Positions 1 through 5,044 are shown, counted from the stretch's first letter. The stretch: 5,044 nucleotides of DNA from Planktosalinus sp963977065 (GCA_963977065.1 CAXBNF010000039.1:1-5044); one strand, 5' to 3'. The notes: generated by a model from the sequence alone, not told the origin. Numbers and translations are program-made.

Positions 1-41
1 GGAATCTCATCAGTATGTTATATCAGAACTTTAAATATCTT

Positions 42-59
42 ATCACTTATAAACGCGAT
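42..59 (-). other. small hairpin within repeat copy 1 (G·U variant)
   Basis: On the minus strand ATCGC (59-55) can pair with GTGAT (46-42) across an 8-base loop. The equivalent in copy 2 is ATCAC/GTGAT (189-185 with 176-172). One of the three differences between the copies (56/186) falls in this stem and turns an A-U pair into a G·U wobble, so pairing is kept. A flanking ATAT/ATAT pairing could extend it. This is suggestive of a folded RNA only; one change is not proof. Confidence 0.3.
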
Positions 60-75
60 CATATCAGCCTCGGGC

Positions 76-107
76 GGATGGCGCTCTACCAACTGAGCTA
101 TTTTCGC
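76..107 (-). pseudogene. tRNA 5'-fragment (truncated tRNA gene), copy 1
   Basis: On the minus strand from 107 downward the bases read as a canonical tRNA 5' part: acceptor strand GCGAAAA (107-101), TA, D-stem GCTC, D-loop AGTTGGTA, D-stem GAGC (86-83), G26, then CCATC as the 5' strand of an anticodon stem (81-77). The next base fits position 32, but position 33 is G rather than the near-invariant U. No anticodon-stem partner, T-arm or acceptor 3' strand follows, so this cannot be a working tRNA. The isoacceptor cannot be assigned without an anticodon; the GCGAAAA acceptor strand is compatible with a glycine tRNA, but that is a guess. Confidence 0.75.
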
Positions 108-115
108 ATTTACCA

Positions 116-135
116 ATTCCCGCGAAGGCGGGAAT
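116..135. repeat. REP-like GC-rich hairpin, junction of copies 1 and 2
   Basis: Perfect inverted repeat ATTCCCGC-GAAG-GCGGGAAT: 8-bp arms and a 4-base loop, standing out as GC-rich in AT-rich surroundings. It straddles the repeat junction at 130/131. Hairpins of this type (CCCGC-loop-GCGGG) are common dispersed intergenic elements in many bacterial genomes. No T-tract follows on either strand, so it is not a standard intrinsic terminator; it could stabilise or process a transcript. Confidence 0.8.
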
Positions 136-260
136 CTCATCAGTATGTTATATCAGAACTTTAAATATCTTATCACTTATAAACGTGATCATATCAGCCT
201 CAGGCGGATGGCGCTCTACCAACTGAGCTATTTTCGCAATTACCAATTCCCGCGAAGGCG
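131..260 (-). repeat. 130-bp tandem repeat, copy 2 (contains tRNA 5' fragment)
   Basis: Second full copy of the 130-bp unit, head-to-tail with copy 1 and without spacer. Near identity implies a recent duplication or ongoing homogenisation. The orientation is given relative to the tRNA-like segment and the promoter at 316-344, both on the minus strand. If that promoter is active, this is the first full unit transcribed. Confidence 0.93.
206..237 (-). pseudogene. tRNA 5'-fragment (truncated tRNA gene), copy 2
   Basis: Identical in all 32 positions to the fragment at 76-107: acceptor 5' strand, complete D-arm and half an anticodon stem, ending where the anticodon loop should begin. The sequence beyond it (GCCTGAGGC on the minus strand) forms a tiny hairpin instead of an anticodon arm. 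It is the first tRNA-like segment downstream of the promoter at 316-344. Confidence 0.75.
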
Positions 261-265
261 GGAAT
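246..265. repeat. REP-like GC-rich hairpin, second copy
   Basis: Same 20-base perfect inverted repeat as at 116-135, at the junction of copy 2 and the decayed third copy. It survives intact although the sequence to its right has diverged, which may mean that the hairpin is itself a unit of selection or mobility. It lies about 45 nt downstream of the expected start site of the promoter at 316-344. Confidence 0.8.
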
Positions 266-315
266 CTCGTCAATAATATCTTAGAACATTAAGTTTTACA
301 ACTCCAAAGCGGATG
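261..315 (-). repeat. decayed third repeat copy (remnant)
   Basis: The repeat start ggaatctc recurs at 261-268 and is followed by a diverged version of the unit (atatcttagaac at 276-287 against atatcagaac in the full copies). The heptamer gcggatg at 309-315 matches the one at 74-80 and 204-210, but lies 26 bp closer to the start than it should, which suggests a net deletion. The first 8-12 bases are certain; the rest of the homology is weak and could be chance in AT-rich DNA. No tRNA-like segment is left in it. Confidence 0.5.
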
Positions 316-344
316 CAAATTTAAAACTTTTTTAGCAATACCAA
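316..344 (-). promoter_or_regulatory. Bacteroidota-type promoter reading left into the tRNA-fragment array
   Basis: On the minus strand TTG (344-342) is separated by 18 bases from TAAATTTG (323-316). This matches the Bacteroidota primary sigma pattern of a -33 TTG and a -7 TAnnTTTG about 19 bases apart. Expected transcription start is roughly 307-311. It lies just downstream of mutS on the same strand and ahead of the repeat array, with no protein start following. It is therefore best explained as the promoter of a stable-RNA unit (a tRNA operon continuing beyond the left edge) or of a small RNA. Confidence 0.6.
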
Positions 345-353
345 AGGCTTTTC

Positions 354-378
354 AAAAAAAAGTATAGTAAAAAATACT
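354..378 (-). terminator. weak intrinsic terminator of mutS
   Basis: Downstream of the mutS stop, the minus strand gives AGTAT (378-374), an 8-base loop, ATACT (365-361), then seven T (360-354). The 5-bp stem is AT-rich and weak, but the hairpin plus U-tract arrangement is correct and lies between mutS and the next promoter at 344. An alternative pairing of the A-run near 390 with the following T-run is possible. Confidence 0.4.
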
Positions 379-379
379 G

Positions 380-2995
380 CTATTTTTTTAACCTCAAATT
401 ATCCTTCCTCACCAGCATTCTTTTAATTTCATTTAGTTTCATCAAAGCCTCCACCGGTGTTAAGGTATCTATATCTAAACCAAGGATTTCCTCCCTGATT
501 TCTTCAAGCAACGGGTCGTCCAGATTGAAGAAACTGAGTTGTAAATCCTCCCTTCCGGCTTGTTTGATGTTTTCAGTTAATGCTTCTGAAGAATGGGATT
601 TCTCCAATTTGGAGAGCATTTTATTGGCACGATGCAATACTTGTCTTGGCATTCCGGCCATTTTTGCAACATGTATTCCAAAGCTATGAGCAGAACCACC
701 CGGGGTTAGTTTTCTTAGAAAAAGCACATTGTCTTTTAATTCCTTCACAGAAACATTGTAGTTTTTGATACGGTGAAAGGTTTCTGCCATTTCGTTCAAT
801 TCATGATAATGGGTTGCAAACAGGGTTTTAGGCCTGCCGGGATGCTCGTGTAAAAATTCACTAATCGCCCAGGCAATGGAGATACCGTCATAAGTACTTG
901 TTCCCCTCCCAATTTCATCCAGCAAAACCAGACTGCGGTCTGAAATATTATTGAGAATACTCGCCGTTTCATTCATCTCTACCATAAAAGTCGATTCGCC
1001 CATGGAGATGTTGTCGCTCGCTCCCACTCTCGTGAAAATCCGGTCAACACAACCCATTCTAACTGCTCTTGCAGGAACAAAACTACCAATCTGTGCCAGC
1101 AATACAATCAATGCCGTTTGCCTCAATATAGCCGATTTACCACTCATATTGGGTCCGGTAATCATAATGATTTGCTGCTCATCCCTGTCCAGAAACACAT
1201 CATTGGCAATATAGGGTTCATCTGGTGGTAACTGGTTTTCAATCACGGGATGCCGACCTTCCTTGATATCAATTTCAAAAGTGTCGTCTAACAAGGGTCG
1301 GGTATAGTTTTGCTCTTTGGCATGTTGTGCAAATGAGCACAAACAATCCAGCTGGGCAATGCAAGCCGCGTTTTGTTGCACTTGTTTGATATAATCGGTC
1401 ATCCAAAGCACTAGTTTTGAAAAGTATTCCTGCTCCAGGGCCCCTATTTTTTCTTCGGCACCCAGGATTTTATTTTCATATTCTTTGAGTTCCTCTGTGA
1501 TGTAACGCTCGGCATTTACCAGTGTTTGTTTTCTGATCCATTCTTCAGGGACTTTATCCTTGTGGGTGTTACGCACCTCGATATAATAACCAAACACATT
1601 GTTTGAAGCGATTTTCAGGGAAGTGATTCCGGTGCGTTTGGTTTCGCGCTCCAACATGCCATCGAGGTATTGCTTTCCTCCTTTTGAAATGGCCCGCAAT
1701 TCATCCAGAGATTCAGAAAACCCTTTGGCAATGGTGTTCCCTTTCAGAATATTGACTGGGGCTTCTTCATTGAGGGTGGCTTTGATTTTTTCGCGTAAGC
1801 TGTCACAGGAATTGAGTTGTTCTCCAATGACTTTTAACGCGTCGTTTTCTGAAGTTTCAGCCAGTGACTTTATGGGAACAATGGCTTCCAGCGAATTCTT
1901 CAACTGAATGATTTCTCTGGGGTTCACTTTTGCCGTGGCTACTTTGGAAATTAAACGCTCCAAATCACCGATGCGCTTGATATGTTGCTGAATTTTTTGC
2001 AGTAACGAGGGGTTGTCCAGCAAGAAGCTCACCACCTCGTGGCGTTCTACAATTTTATCACTGTTCTTTAACGGGAGTGCCAGCCAGCGTTTGAGCAAGC
2101 GCCCTCCCATTGCCGAAATGGTTTTATCAATCACCTGCAATAAAGTAACCGCGTTCTGCGCATTGGAATAATACAACTCCAGATTGCGGATGGTAAAACG
2201 ATCCATCCAGACATAGGCATCTTCAGCGATGCGTTGCAAATGGGTGATGTGATCGAGCTTGCGGTGCTGGGTTTCGCTTAAATAATGCAACACTACACCC
2301 GAAGCAATGATGCCATTTTCAAGATGGTCCACACCAAAGCCTTTCAGGGTTTTGGTTTTAAAATGGGTATTGAGGGTTTCTGTAGCATAATCATCCTGAA
2401 ACACCCAGTCATCCAAATAAAAAAGGTGAAAATCTTCTCCAAATTCCTCAAAAAAGTGCTTCTTTTTTTGTTTTTGAATCAACAGCTCACTGGGCTGAAA
2501 ATTTTGTAATAGTTTATCGATGTACTCAGCGTCTCCTTCTGAAGTGAGGAATTCGCCGGTCGATATATCCAGGAAAGCAACCCCAATCGCATTTTTACCA
2601 AAATGAAGCGCCGCAAGAAAGTTATTGCTTTTGGATTGTAGAATATCGTCATTGAAAGCCACACCGGGAGTTACCAGCTCAGTTACTCCTCGTTTGACGA
2701 TGGTTTTGGTTTGTTTTGGATCTTCCAGCTGGTCACAAATGGCGACACGGCAACCCGCCTTGACCAGTTTGGGAAGATAAGTATTGAGAGAATGGTGTGG
2801 GAAGCCTGCCAGCTCTGTTTGATCACCGCCATTATTCCTGGAGGTGAGCGTGATATTTAAAATACCGGCAGCACGCACGGCATCTTCGCCAAAGGTTTCA
2901 TAAAAATCACCCACTCTAAACAACAACAACGCATCAGGATACTTAGCCTTGATGGTATTGTATTGCTTCATTAAAGGGGTTTCTTTCTTGGCCAT
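380..2995 (-). CDS. mutS: DNA mismatch repair protein MutS
   Basis: MutS recognises mispaired bases and small loops in DNA and, with ATP, recruits MutL to start strand-specific repair in the cytoplasm. The 871-residue protein has the full family layout. An N-terminal mismatch-reading domain carries the Phe-x-Glu motif (F31, E33 in GDFYETF). Connector, core/lever and clamp domains span roughly 125-560. The C-terminal ABC ATPase has Walker A GPNMSGKS (614-621), the GESTF loop (666-670), Walker B LLDEIGRGTST (691-701; D693, E694) and the FATHYHEL switch (726-733). QLSFF (819-823) resembles the sliding-clamp binding motif usual near the end of MutS. Length is close to the family norm (E. coli 853) and nothing is broken. 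The ATG at 2995 is the first start after an in-frame stop (3017-3019), and no Shine-Dalgarno is visible, as usual in this phylum. It is transcribed divergently from the methyltransferase gene. Confidence 0.98.
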   Translation of the reverse strand: MAKKETPLMKQYNTIKAKYPDALLLFRVGDFYETFGEDAVRAAGILNITLTSRNNGGDQTELAGFPHHSLNTYLPKLVKAGCRVAICDQLEDPKQTKTIVKRGVTELVTPGVAFNDDILQSKSNNFLAALHFGKNAIGVAFLDISTGEFLTSEGDAEYIDKLLQNFQPSELLIQKQKKKHFFEEFGEDFHLFYLDDWVFQDDYATETLNTHFKTKTLKGFGVDHLENGIIASGVVLHYLSETQHRKLDHITHLQRIAEDAYVWMDRFTIRNLELYYSNAQNAVTLLQVIDKTISAMGGRLLKRWLALPLKNSDKIVERHEVVSFLLDNPSLLQKIQQHIKRIGDLERLISKVATAKVNPREIIQLKNSLEAIVPIKSLAETSENDALKVIGEQLNSCDSLREKIKATLNEEAPVNILKGNTIAKGFSESLDELRAISKGGKQYLDGMLERETKRTGITSLKIASNNVFGYYIEVRNTHKDKVPEEWIRKQTLVNAERYITEELKEYENKILGAEEKIGALEQEYFSKLVLWMTDYIKQVQQNAACIAQLDCLCSFAQHAKEQNYTRPLLDDTFEIDIKEGRHPVIENQLPPDEPYIANDVFLDRDEQQIIMITGPNMSGKSAILRQTALIVLLAQIGSFVPARAVRMGCVDRIFTRVGASDNISMGESTFMVEMNETASILNNISDRSLVLLDEIGRGTSTYDGISIAWAISEFLHEHPGRPKTLFATHYHELNEMAETFHRIKNYNVSVKELKDNVLFLRKLTPGGSAHSFGIHVAKMAGMPRQVLHRANKMLSKLEKSHSSEALTENIKQAGREDLQLSFFNLDDPLLEEIREEILGLDIDTLTPVEALMKLNEIKRMLVRKDNLRLKK

Positions 2996-3016
2996 TTGTA
3001 AATTTTCTGTAAAAGG

Positions 3017-3024
3017 CTAAGTTA
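3017..3024 (-). promoter_or_regulatory. possible -7 element for mutS
   Basis: TAACTTAG on the minus strand, 21 bases before the mutS ATG, matches TAnnTTTG except for one base. No TTG is found at the expected spacing upstream, only TTT. A weak candidate; the mutS promoter could lie elsewhere in the 165-bp spacer. Confidence 0.25.
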
Positions 3025-3088
3025 AAAAAACTCCTTTTGTTTTTGAAACCGCTTCCTCCTTTTTATATGTATTTTATCAACAAAATTT

Positions 3089-3116
3089 ACTCTCCTCTCT
3101 CAGGTAGTGGGGGAGT
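3089..3116. repeat. inverted repeat in the mutS/methyltransferase spacer
   Basis: ACTCTCC (3089-3095) can pair with GGGGAGT (3110-3116) across a 14-base loop, with one G·U pair when read as plus-strand RNA. It sits in the middle of the divergent spacer (2996-3160), the only GC-rich patch there. It could be a regulator-binding site or a remnant of a dispersed repeat; nothing further supports either. Confidence 0.3.
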
Positions 3117-3148
3117 TCAATCTTAGTGAGGTTTTCGTTTTAAAACCT

Positions 3149-3156
3149 TAATTTTG
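3149..3156 (+). promoter_or_regulatory. -7 promoter element abutting the methyltransferase start
   Basis: TAATTTTG is an exact match to the Bacteroidota -7 consensus TAnnTTTG and ends 4 bases before the ATG at 3161. Start sites normally fall about 5-8 bases after this box, so transcription would begin at or next to the start codon and give a leaderless or nearly leaderless mRNA. No clear TTG sits 18-20 bases upstream, which lowers confidence. Confidence 0.45.
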
Positions 3157-3160
3157 CAAA

Positions 3161-3709
3161 ATGTCAAACAGAAAACTAAAAAATAGCGAACTCACACGTT
3201 TAAGCGAAGAAGAGTTTAAAGAAGCAAAAAAAACACCCCTTATTATTGTTTTGGACAACATAAGGAGTTTAAATAATATTGGCTCAGTATTTCGCACCGC
3301 AGATGCTTTTTTGGTTGAAAAAATTTATTTATGTGGCATCACTGCACAACCTCCCCATAAAGACATCCACAAAACAGCCCTGGGCGCCACCGAAACTGTT
3401 GATTGGGAATATGAGGAAAACACAATTGGACTTATTGAAAAACTTAAAGGGGAAAACATCACCATTCTTTCCATAGAACAGGCAGAAAATGCGGTGATGC
3501 TCGATGAGTTTATCCCCATAAAAGATCAAAAATATGCTGTGATTTTTGGAAATGAAGTTAAAGGAGTGGATCAAAAAGTAGTAAACGCATCAGACGCCGT
3601 GATTGAAATACCACAATATGGCACCAAGCATTCTTTGAATATTTCTGTAAGCGCCGGTGTGGTCGTTTGGGATTTGTTTTCGAAGATGAAGGGTTTTACT
3701 CCAAAGTGA
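3161..3709 (+). CDS. TrmH-family (SPOUT) RNA 2'-O-methyltransferase
   Basis: A 182-residue SPOUT methyltransferase predicted to transfer a methyl group from S-adenosylmethionine to a ribose 2'-OH in tRNA or rRNA; SPOUT enzymes act as dimers with a trefoil-knot active site. All three family motifs are visible. Motif 1 is in LDNIRSLNNIGSVFRTADA (31-49), with N39 and the catalytic-type R45. Motif 2 is IFGNEVKGV (128-136). Motif 3 is IPQYGTKHSLNISVSAG (150-166). It lacks the N-terminal RNA-binding extension of the longer RlmB-like members and is close to a bare catalytic domain. The target nucleotide cannot be read from the sequence; TrmH (tRNA G18), TrmL-like and rRNA enzymes share these motifs, so no gene symbol is given. 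The ATG follows an in-frame stop at 3149-3151, fixing it as the first possible start. The 3' end overlaps the convergent folK fusion gene by 14 bp. Confidence 0.93.
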   Translation: MSNRKLKNSELTRLSEEEFKEAKKTPLIIVLDNIRSLNNIGSVFRTADAFLVEKIYLCGITAQPPHKDIHKTALGATETVDWEYEENTIGLIEKLKGENITILSIEQAENAVMLDEFIPIKDQKYAVIFGNEVKGVDQKVVNASDAVIEIPQYGTKHSLNISVSAGVVVWDLFSKMKGFTPK

Positions 3710-4823
3710 TTTGCCGTAAAACCTCAAGGTAATCTTTACGGTTTTTTACAAAATCCATTTCGGTGATGTCAATGATTCTCACCTTGCTTTCAGATTGTGA
3801 CTTGATAAAATCGAGGTAGCCCCTTTGGATGGACTCTAAATACTCAGGAGCAATGTTTTGCTCATATCCCCTGCCCCTTTTCTTGATGTTTTCAATCAAT
3901 TTATCTGTTGACTGAAAAAGGAACACATACAATTCGGGTCGTTTGATGTCTTTATACATCAACTCAAACAACCTGCGGTACAATTTGTATTCTTCTTCCT
4001 GAAGTGTGACTTTTGCAAAAATGAGTGATTTGTATATATCATAATCGGCTACAACAAAGTCTTTAAAGAGATCCAGTTGACTCAAATCATCGTGCACCTG
4101 TTGATAACGGTCTGCCAGAAAGGACATTTCAAGTGGAAAAGCATAGCGGCTTTTGTCTTCATAAAATTTAGGCAAAAAAGGATTGTCTGCAAAGCGTTCT
4201 AAAACAAGTTTTGCATTAAAATCAAGTGCGATAGTTTCTGCTAAGGTGGTCTTACCGGCTCCAATATTTCCTTCTATAGCTAAATAACTGAATCGTGATA
4301 AATTATATTCAGAAATGGGATTTTTTAACCAACGTTGCATTTTCTGAATCTTAGTATCGTCTTCACAGGAACTTAGCATTTGAAGGCTGGTCTCCCTTGT
4401 TGACGGATGAACAAAATCTGGAGCAATATCACAAAGGGGTTGTAGTACAAATTTTCTTTTATGAAGGTTGAGATGAGGCACCTGCAAGGCTTTGGATGCG
4501 ATAACCGCATCATCAAAATAAATAATATCAAGGTCTATGATTCGGGATTCATAACTACCTTTTTTAGTTCGGGTTCTACCAAGTTTGTTTTCAATTTTTA
4601 ATAAATTTTTTAAAAGCTGCTCTGCTGAAAGGTGTGTTTGAACAAGTAGTACCGCATTCAAAAAGTTACTTGCTTCAAAGCCCCAGGATGTGGTTTCATA
4701 TACCGGTGAGATTTTTTGAACACTTCCAATATCAGTAAAAATTGCTTGCACAGCTTCCTGCAAATAGAAATACCTGTCTCCTTGATTGCTGCCCAATGAA
4801 ATATATGCTTGATGTAGATTCAT
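3696..4823 (-). CDS. folK: HPPK (FolK) - deoxynucleoside kinase fusion protein
   Basis: A 375-residue bifunctional protein. Residues 1 to about 160 are 6-hydroxymethyl-7,8-dihydropterin pyrophosphokinase, which transfers pyrophosphate from ATP in folate synthesis: YISLGSNQGDR (7-17), ETTSWGF (43-49) with FLNAV (54-58), and SRIIDLDI (93-100) with the metal-binding pair D97/D99, then PHLNLHKRKFVLQPLCDIAP (116-135). Residues about 178-375 are a deoxynucleoside kinase of the TK2/dGK type: P-loop GNIGAGKT (185-192), LERFADNPFLP (208-218) with likely catalytic E209, ADYDIYKSLIFA (259-270) in the DR(S/Y)-like position, and LID segment KKRGRGYEQNI (314-324). The reaction is phosphorylation of deoxynucleosides for salvage; known fusions of this kind favour deoxyadenosine, but specificity here is inferred. 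The linker is about 20 residues (160-178) with no stop or frameshift. The ATG at 4823 is preceded by an in-frame TAA three codons upstream (4830-4832). Confidence 0.95.
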   Translation of the reverse strand: MNLHQAYISLGSNQGDRYFYLQEAVQAIFTDIGSVQKISPVYETTSWGFEASNFLNAVLLVQTHLSAEQLLKNLLKIENKLGRTRTKKGSYESRIIDLDIIYFDDAVIASKALQVPHLNLHKRKFVLQPLCDIAPDFVHPSTRETSLQMLSSCEDDTKIQKMQRWLKNPISEYNLSRFSYLAIEGNIGAGKTTLAETIALDFNAKLVLERFADNPFLPKFYEDKSRYAFPLEMSFLADRYQQVHDDLSQLDLFKDFVVADYDIYKSLIFAKVTLQEEEYKLYRRLFELMYKDIKRPELYVFLFQSTDKLIENIKKRGRGYEQNIAPEYLESIQRGYLDFIKSQSESKVRIIDITEMDFVKNRKDYLEVLRQITLE

Positions 4824-4831
4824 ATCGTTTT

Positions 4832-4846
4832 AAAAGAGCCTCTTTT
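4832..4846. promoter_or_regulatory. interrupted palindrome in the divergent spacer
   Basis: AAAAGAG-C-CTCTTTT is a perfect 7-bp inverted repeat around one central base, 9 bases upstream of the folK fusion ATG. Such symmetry suits a dimeric regulator but the arms are A/T-rich runs, so chance is plausible. The spacer also holds imperfect -7-like boxes for the minus strand (TTAATTTG at 4894-4887, one mismatch), none with a good TTG partner. Confidence 0.3.
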
Positions 4847-4869
4847 TCACAGAGAACCAAATAGGAGTA

Positions 4870-5044
4870 TTGAAAAATATTATACGCAAATTAAGAAAAA
4901 GAAAATCAGTATCCCTAAATTTGTTATTCACAAATACCACCTTGAGAGAAAAAGATTTTAGAGAGGCTTACCACATTTACCTGATTTTGGGCGCTTTGTT
5001 TATTTGCTCTTTGGTGGTTTCCAATCTTATCTTCCAAAAGTTTT
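4870..5044 (+). CDS. N-terminus of a VUT/YhhQ-type queuosine precursor transporter (partial)
   Basis: An open frame runs from after the stop at 4831-4833 to the right edge without interruption. From 4942 it reads LREKDFREAYHIYLILGALFICSLVVSNLIFQKF. The hydrophobic run IYLILGALFICSLVV followed by SNLI is typical of the first membrane helix of the VUT (DUF165, YhhQ) family, inner-membrane proteins that import queuosine precursors such as preQ0/preQ1. Only about 58 residues at most are present, so the identity rests on one helix. The start is uncertain: no ATG or GTG exists in frame. TTG at 4870 (chosen as the outer limit) has AGGAG only 2 bases before it; TTG at 4921 or 4942 is possible, and 4942 gives an N-terminus like the short ones usual in the family. 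The stretch 4870-4941 may therefore be leader. It is divergent from the folK fusion gene. Confidence 0.62.
   Translation, partial: MKNIIRKLRKRKSVSLNLLFTNTTLREKDFREAYHIYLILGALFICSLVVSNLIFQKF
4916..4923 (+). promoter_or_regulatory. candidate -7 element for the transporter gene
   Basis: TAAATTTG is an exact TAnnTTTG match, 18 bases before the TTG at 4942. If it is the true promoter, transcription starts near 4928-4931 and translation must begin at or after 4942, making the upstream open frame non-coding. No TTG lies at the -33 distance (TTA instead), so this is tentative. Confidence 0.3.

Larger units (their letters stand above)
1..130 (-). repeat. 130-bp tandem repeat, copy 1 (contains tRNA 5' fragment)
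   Basis: First full copy of a 130-bp unit that recurs immediately at 131-260. The two copies differ only at 56/186 (c/t), 72/202 (g/a) and 109/239 (t/a), about 98% identity. Read on the minus strand, a unit holds a short linker, a 32-nt tRNA-like 5' segment, an AT-rich stretch with a small hairpin (42-59), and one half of a GC-rich hairpin at each end. The window opens on the right half of such a hairpin, so the array probably continues to the left. No open reading frame of note lies here. The mechanism (unequal recombination or slippage) is inferred; the repetition is directly visible. Confidence 0.93.

Noticed and set aside
70..146. Hammerhead-ribozyme-like string on the minus strand: CTGATGAG, a hairpin, then CGAAAA.
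   Set aside because: A hammerhead needs GAAA directly after stem II; here about 9 unpaired bases separate the hairpin from CGAAAA, and that GAAA belongs to the tRNA-like acceptor strand. I also see no stems I and III with a cleavage site.
60..240. Two complete tRNA genes on the minus strand.
   Set aside because: Only the 5' part is present. There is no usable anticodon loop (G at position 33), no T-arm and no matching acceptor 3' strand downstream of either fragment.
1..270. CRISPR array.
   Set aside because: The whole 130-bp unit is repeated, including what would be the spacer; there are no short repeats with unique spacers and no cas genes.
580..2664. Several open frames of 60-100 codons inside mutS on either strand.
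   Set aside because: They lie wholly within the MutS reading frame, encode no recognisable domain and have compositions expected of shadow frames.
3279..3574. Short open frames overlapping the methyltransferase gene, one on plus and two on minus.
   Set aside because: They are contained within a gene with clear family motifs and show no domain or initiation signal of their own.
4824..4869. preQ1 riboswitch ahead of the queuosine-precursor transporter.
   Set aside because: The stretch has short CTCT/AGAG pairings and an AGGAG, but not the preQ1 hairpin with its conserved C-rich loop and A-rich pseudoknot tail.
4877..4884. TATAAT on the minus strand (4884-4879) as a sigma-70 -10 box for the folK fusion gene.
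   Set aside because: Bacteroidota primary sigma factors use TAnnTTTG rather than TATAAT, and no TTGACA-like partner sits about 17 bases upstream; expected by chance in AT-rich DNA.

Overview
The window looks like a chromosomal housekeeping segment from a Bacteroidota bacterium, most likely class Flavobacteriia. The pointers are a MutS of 871 residues, a small TrmH-like RNA methyltransferase, an HPPK (FolK) fused to a deoxynucleoside kinase (an architecture known from flavobacteria), AT-rich spacers, starts without Shine-Dalgarno sequences, and several TAnnTTTG elements, the -7 box used by the Bacteroidota primary sigma factor. The genus cannot be fixed from this sequence.

Layout. Positions 1-315 hold no protein gene. 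They contain two nearly identical 130-bp tandem repeats (1-130 and 131-260, three mismatches) and a decayed third copy. Each full copy carries, on the minus strand, the 5' part of a tRNA gene (acceptor strand, D-arm, start of the anticodon stem) with no 3' half, plus half of a REP-like hairpin at each unit boundary. A good Bacteroidota promoter (TTG-N18-TAAATTTG, 344 down to 316) points leftward into this array. The simplest reading is the leader of a tRNA transcription unit lying beyond the left edge, with its first members reduced to tandem tRNA 5' fragments. Positions 380-2995 are mutS (minus), with a weak U-tract terminator just ahead of that promoter. A 165-bp divergent spacer follows, then a TrmH-family methyltransferase (3161-3709, plus). 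It converges on, and overlaps by 14 bp, the folK-dNK fusion gene (3696-4823, minus). A short divergent spacer then leads to the 5' end of a membrane-protein gene (plus, cut by the right edge) that resembles the VUT/YhhQ queuosine-precursor transporters.

Functionally the genes are nucleic-acid and nucleotide housekeeping: mismatch repair, RNA 2'-O-methylation, folate synthesis joined to deoxynucleoside salvage, and probably uptake of a precursor for tRNA modification. Orientations alternate after mutS, so these are separate transcription units rather than one operon. The genes themselves are ordinary for the lineage. The least ordinary part is the tRNA-fragment repeat array and its promoter; I see no defence system, mobile element with a transposase, or CRISPR array.
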